Source of the DNA: Turritopsis dohrnii
Lineage: Eukaryota; Cnidaria; Hydrozoa; Anthoathecata; Oceaniidae
Length of the DNA stretch: 64,000 nucleotides
Direction: 5' to 3'
Assembly: GCA_027922465.2 (NCBI GenBank)
Contig: BQMF02000040.1
Coordinates: 496,001 to 560,000 of the forward strand
In this document: piece by piece, positions 12,304-21,642 of the stretch
Layout: each line of letters opens with the position of its first letter
How positions within the stretch are numbered: position 1 is the stretch's first letter
Notes under the pieces: model-generated
Database searches by the model: none
Told to the model about the DNA's origin: nothing
Seen by the model: the letters and a program-made list of their open reading frames with translations, nothing else
Position numbers and translations under genes: made by a program

Positions 12304-13410
12304 ATGTTACCTTACTGTACGTCCAAATAATCGAATCACGAACGGAAACGCAGAGGAAGGAGGGATGAACAAGGAAATAGATCTGGATATTTGTTTTTCA
12401 TGAACCCTAGTGAGATAATAGCATCGATCGACCGACGTCATTAATGATATTGGCGCCACACCCATAGTTCTCTCTTCCCTTCCATCCCTCTGCTTTATTT
12501 TATTCATGTTATGGCATCATCTTGTCACAACGAATGCCAGTATCGTCGCTTAAACTGTCCGTCCATACAGTTGACTTCGAATGCTTGCTCTTCATGAACG
12601 TTCATATATACTTTGAAATTTGCAGCTTCTTCTTGAATTGTGAAGAAGTCAGTAAAAGCAAAACTTAAAGGTCTTATTTTGTTGACCGTTACAAGAGGAA
12701 TTCAAAGAAATTACACGAAGAAAAAGTTTTTAAATGTTTTCAATTTTTTTGACGTGATTATGTTCATCGTGGATATTTTTGATGAACAGTTTCTGACCAT
12801 CAGGTGTAGTTCGTACTTTGATTGAATATAAGCATCCTTTTTGAAACGTACTGAAAGTAGGTTAAGATTGTAAATATTTTTTTAATATTAGTGTGTGTTT
12901 GTATTTCGATTGTCGAGCCCAAATGACTTCTTAATAAAAGTCGCACATCTTCAAGATTAAAAAAAGCCTCCCTCAATTACAAGCCGTACTTTAGAGGCAG
13001 AACGTAGATATATTGCAGCTATATTGCAAGCAACCCCATGAAGATTTGCACAATCTTCATTTTTTTTCAACGACTTATACCCATGAAAATGTAAACCAGC
13101 CCTAAAGATTCGAATGTTTTGCTAATCGTAAAGGTTACGATGTAGAAAAGAATATCTTTTAATTTACACATAGGATTGGGGAATTGAAAGCTTTAAGGAC
13201 TATTCATATGGAGACGGGCTCCTATCCTGCTTGACCGGGCTGGATTAGGATCTTGCTATTTAAGGATCTTGCTATTTAATAAGAAATGTATATAAAAATA
13301 ACATTTGTTCATATAACAAGCTCTAAATTAAGCCCGATTAAAATCAATTAATTTTTTTTAAAGTGTAGTTCGATAAATACAAAATATAATAGATTCATCA
13401 TCCACGATCT

Positions 13411-13923
13411 GTGTACCAAAAGTATAATTCAAAATATTAATTTCTGAAAAATGAAAATTGCCATTTTTATCAATTGTCAAATCATTTTACCTCGTGAACT
13501 GCCTTCTTAACCAAAGAAGATAGATAATCGGCACGGAGAAGATAAGCCATTCTTCCGACAACTCGTAACTCGTCACTAATCTGCTGGTTAGTTAAACCTC
13601 TTTGAAACATGCTAATTAAGTCATCCACATCTGTGTTATCCATGCTTAATTCACTACACTCTATAGTCTACTACTTGACAGTTTATGACAATATTTCCAT
13701 TATTGTTCAAATATAATACCACAATGCCGTCTTTTGTTTCTCCTTTCTTGGATTCCAATTCAAAATCTATTTTAATTTGAATTAAATTGAAAATTGAAGA
13801 TAAAATTGAAAATCCATTATTTAAAATATGAAAATGTAAACGTTTGTCATAATTTGAAATTTGATAAAAATGGCAATTTTCATTTTTCATAAATTAATAT
13901 TTTGAATTATACTTTTGGTACAC
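13411..13923. mobile_element. Nested inverted-repeat element carrying a micro-ORF
   Basis: GTGTACCAAAAGTATAATTC begins a 62-bp arm at 13,411-13,472 that is repeated in inverse at 13,862-13,923, with about one mismatch and weaker similarity further inward. The loop of about 390 bp contains a small open frame on the minus strand at 13,644-13,486. Element type unknown. Confidence 0.7.
13486..13644 (-). CDS. Micro-ORF with helix-turn-helix-like segment
   Basis: The frame opens with ATG at 13,644 (MDNTDVDDLISMFQRGLTNQ) and reads 51 residues to a possible splice donor GTAAAA near 13,489, with a stop two codons later if unspliced. The segment LTNQQISDEL resembles the turn region of helix-turn-helix DNA-binding domains, for example of resolvases and transposases. 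This is similarity by eye only. Amino acid usage looks protein-like compared with nearby noise. It sits inside an inverted-repeat element, so a truncated transposase is possible. Function is unknown. Confidence 0.35.
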
Positions 13924-14297
13924 GGATTATCCACCTGTTGGAGCTTCAGAAAATTGAGATTTGTATATGTGTTGAAAATTAAATTTAAAATTCATTTTAA
14001 TTTAAAATTTAAAGTTTAAAATCTTTTTATAAAAATATCAATAATATGCTCGTGAGCAGAAATTGCAGCTTGAAGTTCTTCAAGGTTGTTAAATGTTTTT
14101 CCTACTTCCATGTTTTTCTGTCATAGAACCCTCTGTCACACTCCTGCGCGCTTTGAACAACACGTGTGTCTCAATTCCGTTATGTATCGGAAAACCGGGA
14201 ATCACGTATGAATAGAAAATACCTTTGGAAGTACGTGATTTTCACGTACGAATAGAAAATATAAGTTGAAATACGGTCACGTATGAATAGCCACTGC

Positions 14298-14684
14298 GTT
14301 TACATGACATCGTTGCCGAATTCGCAAATTTCGTTAAAATTCGGACTTCCAGAAGGCCAATTTTCATGAAATTTTGCACAGAGCACAATTGAAAGGTGCT
14401 GATTTCGAATTTGACAATGACTTTGCCAGTTTTGACTAAAATTGGGCAAGTTAGGCCAAAATTTGGACCAAATTTCGAAAATTCTTCAATTTTCATGAAA
14501 TTTTGCACAAGTCACAATTGAAGGGTGCTGATTTCGAATTTGACAATGATTTTGCCAGGTTTGACTAAAATTGGGCAATTTAGGCCAAATTTGGACCAAA
14601 CTTCGAAAATTTTTCAATTCTCATGAAATTTTGCGCGGTTCACAATTGAAAGGTGCTGATTTCGAATTTGGCAATGATTTTGCC
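14298..14684. repeat. 128-bp satellite, three monomers (left part of array)
   Basis: Three imperfect copies carry the recurring phrases CAATTTTCATGAAATTTTGC, GGTGCTGATTTCGAATTTGA and GGCCAAATTTGGACCAAA. The array is cut at 14,685 by a 3.5-kb insertion and resumes at 18,208. Confidence 0.85.
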
Positions 14685-17600
14685 CACGTCTGTTTCCTAA
14701 GCGGCGTTTATTGTGAGCATGCGCAGTTCGGTAGTTCAAAATTCACGAGTTTTCATGATGGCGGAAAGTCTTTTTCGACGCCCAGCAAAAATGTATAAAA
14801 GGCGCTTTTTCAGATGGCAAAAATCAATAAATAAATAAGCGTGATGTAAATGGAAGCTAGCAAGGAATATTCTGGGAAGCTCGAAGCTTTGTTTTCATCA
14901 GTTTACATCTACAGAAGTTGGTGTTTGTGGTGCTGTTTCACACTTCAAACAAGTATAGCAAATTTTGACTGATTTTACCGTCAAATTTGTATTAAGGATT
15001 TTCATATGATAATGAATTTTCCTGGCTTTGGTGTTGGGTTTTTCTAAAAGCCGAAAGAGCAAATTTTCATGTACAAAAAATTTCAAGCTTGTATCTGTTT
15101 TTTTGAAAGTTTAATGAAAGTGGATGTTGAGCACAAAAAACTCTTGAGGATCTTCATATTATTCTTTGTTAGTTTCAATTTTGGGGGATATTTCAGATCA
15201 TTGAATAGTTTCACTGGCTTATATGTGCATGCTAATACCATTTACAAACTGAAAAATAATTAAAATCTGAATCAAAGTAAGTGAAAGTGCTAATGTCTAT
15301 TTTTAAACGTCTTCGTTATTATCAAAATGACCCCTCAGAGGACTAAGTCGACAGAAATGACTTGATCCTTAAGAAATTATCAAGAAAAGAACACATATGC
15401 ATTATAAACAATGTCACTTAGAAAGTCATCTGTTATATATAAAGGGAAAAGAAAATAGAAAGGGAGGGGGAAACCTAAAAAAGCTACGAAAAAACTCCAA
15501 AACATTAATATACCTTTTGAGACACCAAACTTGGTAAGAAAAAGATAATAAAGCATGATTTACAGTCAACCTACCAAGAAACAGAATACCTTGATACATC
15601 TCTATTAAAGTAAATTTTAAGCGTGACATATTGTTTTATAAAGATTATCCATTCTTTTCATGAGAATTTGCAGAAACTCGTACTAGTATTTTCTGTTGAT
15701 TTGAAGGGTTCTCTGATGGGTCTTTCCATAAAATGCATTTTTCAGTTCCTAAAGGCTTTACAAATGTCATGAACCTAGCTGTTATTTTAAAATGAAGGAT
15801 CTTGTCTCACAGAATTCAATCTTTGCCCAGAGGACTTGGGGGCTTTTATTAAGTGATTCTTTTTTATTAAGGATATTTTTATCGTAAGTCATAAGCATAT
15901 TGTATAAAGAGACAGTTTTTTCTCCTAGCCTAAATGTTTATATGCAATTACACACAAATTGTAATCTGCCAAAACCTACCAGATTATATACCTTAAGGGA
16001 AGAAATTGTTTGCGAAAAAAATTTGTGCAGAACTTTTGCTCAAATCCTCAAAATTAAATTCCGTAAAAATGAATAAATATTGGTCAGCCGCAAAAATAGA
16101 TTCCGCAAAATTCTCCATATTTTTTATCCATAAAGAATTGAATTTTCACTTTGCTTTGCATATAAATACAAAACGTTTGAAAAATGATAAAGGAAAGAAG
16201 TCGAAGTTATTGAACATCTAAGGACTTATTACTCATTCGTCAATAACAATACAAGCAGCATTTGCACTTGCAAGAGGTTATTAAATTCCTTGCATCCGCA
16301 AAAATTAATTCCGCAAAAAATGGCATTTTTGTGTCATTTATCCGCAAAAATATATTCGCAAAAATTTCTTCCGCAAACCATTTCTTCCCTTAAGGTACAC
16401 AAATGGGAACTAGGAGCAGAAATCTTTTTAAAGAAACGGTTGGCTAGCCATTTTCAACTCTTTTGATTAATTTCAATGTTTTATTTATATATATAAATAC
16501 ATAACAAAAGCAGATATCTTATAAATATTTTATATTATGAGAGGTGTGTACAACTACCAAGAGTGCTCAATGGTATTCCAGAGCATGAAATATATTTATA
16601 TATCAAATTATACTGCATACCTAAAGTATATATACTTGTGCAGTACAGATTTTTACATACTTTTAGTGTAGATTGGTGTTGGTGTGAATATAAAGCAATT
16701 ATATATATATGAATTAGAACAAGTTACTGGTTAGCTGAATGTCGTACACTACCAAAGTCTGTACATAAAATGTAATCTCAAGTTTTGAATAATCAGAGTG
16801 GGTGGGAAATTTCTTTGTGATTAATAAACAGGTTGGGCGGAATTTTTGCTCAAAATAAATAAATGGGGTGGGTGGAAAACGTCAGTGTTTCTATCTATAT
16901 TATTGAAACTATGCTTCATGTGCTTTAGATTCTAAATGTAGATACAAGCTATTTTGCAATTATGTATGGTACATAAGGTACACATAAAAAACATTTGAAA
17001 AGTTGGAATTTAATATCCTTCCCTTCCATACTTTTCTTCTTCTATTTTGTTGCAGCATTTTTGTTTATCCCTTCAAAAGATTTCAAGTATTTTGCAGAGT
17101 TATCGTGTCTGCTCAATTTTCAAAGATTTTCAAAGAGCAAAAACAATTATTTTTCAAATATTAAAGCATTATATTCAAAAACCATGTTGAGTCTTCTCAA
17201 AATCAAATCAAATCTCCACCACCAAATTAAACTAAATTTGGATAAAAATTTTGAAAATTATTTTTGAAAATTATTCAATTCTAATGAAAATTTATATTTA
17301 TATAAGGGTTTAGATTTTCAATAGTCACCCATGAAAAAAAAGATTGCCCAATTTTAGTATATATGTGGAAGATCTCCTCTGTCAAGACAGGTATCACCAA
17401 TATGTGGTAGTAAGTTCAAATTTCAACTTAGGATCAGTTTGGTAAATATAAAAAAAATGGCGTAGAGCTAAATCCATTGTCTGCCTGTATTCAACAGAAA
17501 ACACCACTACTTTCTTATAGCTAGAGGATACTACTACTACTAAGTGAACAAATTTTTGAAGAGACAGAGTTTTTGACTCAATGTGCAAAACTTTAATGAA

Positions 17601-18207
17601 TGGCCCGCGACAAGTATTACAAAAAAAGTTGGCACAAAACAGGTCGGTCGGATGACAGCAACACCATAAAGTGCTATTTGTTTTAGGGTCAGGGTTAGGG
17701 TTAGGATCAGATACATTTAGGGAGGGGGGAGGGGGGGATGCGAAAAGGAAATAGCGCCCATGAACGGGTGGGCCACAAAGAGCTTTGAAAATTGAATAAA
17801 AAAACAGATACAACCAAGACATCTTAAAAAAATATTAGATAAAAGATGGAAGAATCACATACACATAGTAGTATTTCAAGGAAAATTCGTTTTGTCTGCG
17901 ATTTGGTAGGTAGAAATTCAGTAAAATTTACATGTCGAACACATAATGTTTGTTGACAAAATTTTATTTTCTTCCTCGATTTTTCTTCAAAATAGATTTA
18001 CGAATAACAAGTTCCATCATCAGGTAATCATTTCCAATATTAAACTGGGTTAATTATTCTAGATTACCTATTGAATAACCTGAAATGGTAAACACAAGTA
18101 AAATTTGTGCCACCGCCATTTGCCTGTTTCTTCTCCGTCTCGAGTCTTGTTTCTATTGCGCATGCTCACAATAAGATTCGCTCTCGCCGCACAAGTAAAC
18201 AGACGTG
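14685..18207. mobile_element. 3.5-kb inverted-repeat element inserted in the satellite
   Basis: The left end CACGTCTGTTTCCTAAGCGG (14,685) is mirrored by the right end, ...ACAAGTAAACAGACGTG (ending 18,207). The match continues through GCGGCG and TTATTGTGAGCATGCGCA with indels for about 50 bp. TGCC flanks both sides and is a candidate 4-bp duplication. Satellite monomers continue on either side. The interior is AT-rich, contains a MITE at 15,991-16,395, a few TTAGGG-like words near 17,690 and no recognisable transposase, so it is a non-autonomous or decayed element. Confidence 0.7.
15991..16395. mobile_element. TA-flanked MITE with CCTTAAGGGAAGAAAT ends
   Basis: The ends CCTTAAGGGAAGAAATTGTT and the inverse GAAACCATTTCTTCCCTTAAGG-like terminus match for about 40 bp. 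A TA dinucleotide borders each side, as expected for a TA target duplication. The interior is filled with TCCGCAAAA words. A related unit may lie at 63,808-63,980, and similar words occur at 55,960-56,030. No coding capacity. Confidence 0.75.
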
Positions 18208-18985
18208 TGCCAGGTTTAACTAAAATTGGGCAATTTAGGCTAAATTTGGACCAAACTTCGAAAATTTTTCAATTCTCATGAAATTTTGCGCGGTTCACAA
18301 TTGAAAGGTGCTGATTTCGAATTTGGCAATGATTTTGCCAGGTTTAACTAAAATTGGGCAATTTAGGCCAAATTTGAACCAAATTTCGAAAATTCTTCAA
18401 TTTTCATGAAATTTTTCACGGGTCACATTTGAAAGGTGCTGATTTCGAATTTGACAATGATTTTGCCAGGATTAACTAAAATTGGGCAATTTAGGCCAAA
18501 TTTGGACCAAATTTCGAAAATTTTTCAATTTTCATGAAATTTTGCACCGGTCACAATTGAAAGGTGCTGATTTCGAATTTGAGAATGATTTTGCCAGGTT
18601 TGACTAAAATTGGGCAATTTAGGCCAAATTTGGACCAAATTTGGGAAATTCTTCAATTTTCATAAAAATTTGCGCGGATCACATTTGAAAGATGTTGATT
18701 TCGAATTTGACAATGATTTTGGTCAAATTTGACTAAAATTGGACAATTTAGGCGAAATTTCAAAAGTTCTTCAATTCTCATGAACTTTTGCACAGAGCAG
18801 AATTGAATGGTGCTGATTTCAAATTTGACAGTCATTTTGTCTGATTTGACCAAAAATGGACAATTTGGGCCAAATTTGTACCAATTTTTGGAAGTTCTTT
18901 AATATTCATAAAGTTCTTTAATATTCATACAAATGGAAGATGTTGATTTTGAATTTGCCAGTCATTTTGTTAGATTTGACCGTAA
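18208..18985. repeat. 128-bp satellite, about six monomers (right part of array)
   Basis: This continues the array from 14,684 after the inserted element. Monomers share ACTAAAATTGGGCAATTTAG and GGTGCTGATTTCGAATTTGA and become more degenerate towards 18,985. Short ORFs here are by-products of the repeat. Confidence 0.85.
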
Positions 18986-19089
18986 TTTGGCAATTCAGCA
19001 AGTTTGTATTTTTGAAACCAGATGTGTATCGTTGTGTTACGTCCTGAAGTCTTCAAGCCAAGCGGCTTCTTGTTTCTCTTCCATATTAT

Positions 19090-20720
19090 GTGATTTCATT
19101 TTGGTTTTTCCTGAGTGTACAAGCAATCATCAAAAACAACCAAGCAGTTGAAACCATTTTACAGGGTGTTTATTTTAACCCGGCGAACAGAGAATTTCGC
19201 CGGAGCTTTCATCAATTTTCCAGACAATTCTCCGGGTGAAATTTTCAACCCTCCGGAAGTCAGCATCTATCTAAATCTCTTGAATTTCATGAAGGAAAAT
19301 GGTTTATCTTTGGATGCTATGAATCGAATTTAGGTGCCATTTTTGAGGAAAGTAGATGCCTAGAGGCGCGAAATAGCGAGACCCCCAGCTGTGAGAGACT
19401 CGCTACGCTCGTTCATCCGGGTATCAATCTCATCTTCAGATATTTCTCCTCAGGTCTTTTTCATTTCGCCTACTGTGCCCTCACAAAACAAAAACCCTGA
19501 TTTTATTGATTAGTTATTTATGGAATGAAAATAAACGCTGACGAATGCAAAGTCATTTCCAACAGTAACGCTCATGTCAGCATAGAACACATGGAAAAGT
19601 GGAAGAAGTTAAGTTCTTTGGATCTATTCCCCAAAACTTGTCTGCTGATGTAAAGAGAAGAATAGCAATGGCTAATTCAGTTTTTTGAAGACCAATGAAA
19701 TGTGTATGGTCACGCAACTTAAGTTATGGCTACGTCTATACAAGACACTTATATTAACTATTGCAATATGGCTCAGAGATATAGTGTCTTACCTAACTAG
19801 CAATATATGGCTCAGAAATGCAGTCCCTAAACCAAATAGGTACTAAAAACTAAATGTGTTCGAAAACAACTGTTGCTTAAAGGGGATTTCAAGTTATCGA
19901 AAATATTATGCCAATCAATTTTTTCCATGGACGCAAATAGACAATGTTCTGATTTCAATGTCCACTATTTTCTTACATTTTCTAGCAAACATTGCACAGA
20001 ACTTTTCATATGTTGGACTAGTAATGTAATGTAGTAATTGGAGAGGAGAAGGAACCACGGAGAGATTACACTTTGATTTTGGTTTGGTTTCGTCGCAAAA
20101 GCTGGTCAAGAGGTATGTTTTTTTTTTCTCCATCGTTCTTTAATGCCGCCATCTTTTTCTTCATAGTATTATAATGAATGTCATCGAGCTTCGAACGGTG
20201 AGTTGTTGTAACGTTTTAATGGCATCCCATAGTTATTCGTAGTATTCATTTAACAAATTTACTTCATTCGAAATGTTTTTAATAACCATTTGCGAAATTT
20301 TGAGAGGTAGCAATCGCGTAGTCTACACCGAATCAAAGTACTATCATGTTCTTCCATCAAAACATTTATCCTTCCCATCATCAGGTCCATTCTCTCCTTG
20401 ACTTCTGTACATGCAGTCTGTAAATTTTCCAGGCTCACTTCTAAATATCAAAGATCAGCAATTTCATCTGGTTAGTCAAAATATGTTCAATTGAAGCAAC
20501 TACCAATAGGTATTAATTTACAAGCTCTGCCCCAGGACTTTTCACATGTCTAGGAATATGTTCATCGGACACGTCGTTATCATTACATTAATACGGTGAA
20601 AACACTTATAAAAGTATTTGAACAAATGAGGCCAACCCTGAGCCTTATACTCACTAACCCAAACACATTTCACAAGGTCTACACCGTAAACAGTCTGATG
20701 GTAACGATGAATATATTACT
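19090..20720. repeat. Interspersed repeat family, copy 1 (interrupted)
   Basis: Three blocks match 53,570-53,950 in order: 19,093-19,140 (TTTTGGTTTTTCCTGAGTG), 19,500-19,570 (GATTAGTTATTTATGGAATG) and 20,548-20,715 (ACATTAATACGGTGAAAACA, then GAGGCCAACCCTGAGCCTTA). The sequence between the blocks is absent from the other copy, so this copy carries insertions of about 0.35 and 1 kb. The last block ends only about 20 bp beyond the stop codon of the channel gene, so it may lie in its 3' untranslated region in antisense. No coding function is seen. Confidence 0.6.
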
Positions 20721-20735
20721 AGATTTGTTAGGCAG

Positions 20736-21642
20736 TCACGGGAAATTAAAAGAGGCGAATCCACTGTCATTGCCCAAAAATATGATTTTCATTATACCTT
20801 GCGCGTTTTTCACAATTTTCACAATTTTCGGATCAACCTTGTTCTTCCGTTTTTGGATGAACCAAAAAGCTGTTCCAATCAGTATACCGATAATCCATAA
20901 AGTAACCAGGACAACCATTGCATCTCTTAATGTCTCTGAGCTTGGATCAAAAACGGATTTATATTCTTTCGGGGGAGTAGGCTTTAAAATAAATGAAAGT
21001 ATGATTCAGATTCTCCTTTGAAAGTTATTGGTGAATAATTAAGACGAATGGTAAAAATTTGTGACTTAAATGATTTAAAAGCAAATGATATTTACAAAAA
21101 TGAAGCTAGTGACGTATTTACCTCCATGCGTACAGTGTTATTCTCCACAATACCAAGTATGCGTTGTTCGTTAATCTTAATGTAATCTCGAACTTCTTCA
21201 GCCACATATTGTAAGTCACCTGAAAGCACCATCCCGTATGTCTTGCGCAGTTTGATCATGTCTGTAGCACGAATCTGTGGATGAGCAAAATCTTGTTTGT
21301 TGCTACCTGCGCTGTAAGCGTCAATGAGAATACCTTCGATATCTTGATTCAACAAAGCGCTTGCTAACTGAGATGGATTTTCGTATGTGGCTTCTAAAAC
21401 CAATAAAAGTTTTGCATAAGTCTGTACACCTTTGTAAACAAAAATATAAAACAGAGCAACGATATTTTTTTGGTGTTGGAGTTGGGTTTATGAACATTGT
21501 ATTGAGCATGATAATCCTAAATCACTCGAAAAACTTTAATTTCAATATTCGAATTAGATGACTAAAAAGATATACTTGTGTTGACTTTTCCATTTCTCAA
21601 AATACCAAGTTGTTGCTCAAAGGATCCATTAATCGCTCCTAC
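20736..21642 (-). CDS. Channel gene: S2 lobe, last membrane helix and C-terminus
   Basis: Exon 21,642-21,576 (VGAINGSFEQQLGILRNGKV) and exon 21,429-21,122 form the second half of the binding domain, with EGILIDAYSAGS and TYGMVLSGDLQYV as typical S2 phrases. The last exon, 20,981-20,736, starts PTPPKEYKSVFDP, carries the final membrane helix (VVLVTLWIIGILIGTAFWFI) and a Lys-rich tail of about 35 residues, then stops. The acceptor of the S2 exon is taken as AAAG at 21,430, because the next AG breaks the frame. Confidence 0.82.

Larger units (their letters stand above)
11417..14297. mobile_element. Mutator-like element with about 95-bp inverted repeats
   Basis: Both ends start GCAGTGGCTATTCATACGTG reading inward, and the arms stay almost identical for about 95 bp (11,417-11,515 against 14,199-14,297). 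The flanks GTTAACATGAT (11,406-11,416) and GTTTACATGAC (14,298-14,308) form a 10-11 bp target duplication. The uninterrupted site is seen in copy 2 of the host element at 35,463. Long terminal repeats with a 9-11 bp duplication fit Mutator-like elements; no transposase is recognisable in the 2.9 kb. The interior holds an inverted pair at 11,577/12,293 and another inverted-repeat element at 13,411-13,923. Confidence 0.7.
11308..19075. mobile_element. Satellite-carrying element, copy 1 (split by two nested insertions)
   Basis: The left end at 11,308 (TTAGGACACCCGTGGTGGAG) matches the left end of copy 2 at 35,359. The right end near 19,075 (CAAGCCAAGCGGCTTCTTG) matches copy 2 at 37,104. Pieces of the original element are 11,308-11,416, 14,298-14,684 and 18,208-19,075. 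Between them lie two younger elements, 11,417-14,297 and 14,685-18,207. The body consists of about 128-bp tandem monomers. A hairpin AAGCC-AAGC-GGCTT lies close to the right end. Helitron-like ends are possible but the terminal bases do not fit well, so the superfamily is left open. Confidence 0.7.

Noticed and set aside
17685..17725. Telomere-like TTAGGG words
   Set aside because: Only two or three units, mixed with other G-rich words, inside an inserted element; not a telomere.
17394..17822. 142-residue ORF on the minus strand
   Set aside because: It covers TTAGGG-like and G-rich low-complexity sequence inside a transposon; no domain, odd composition.
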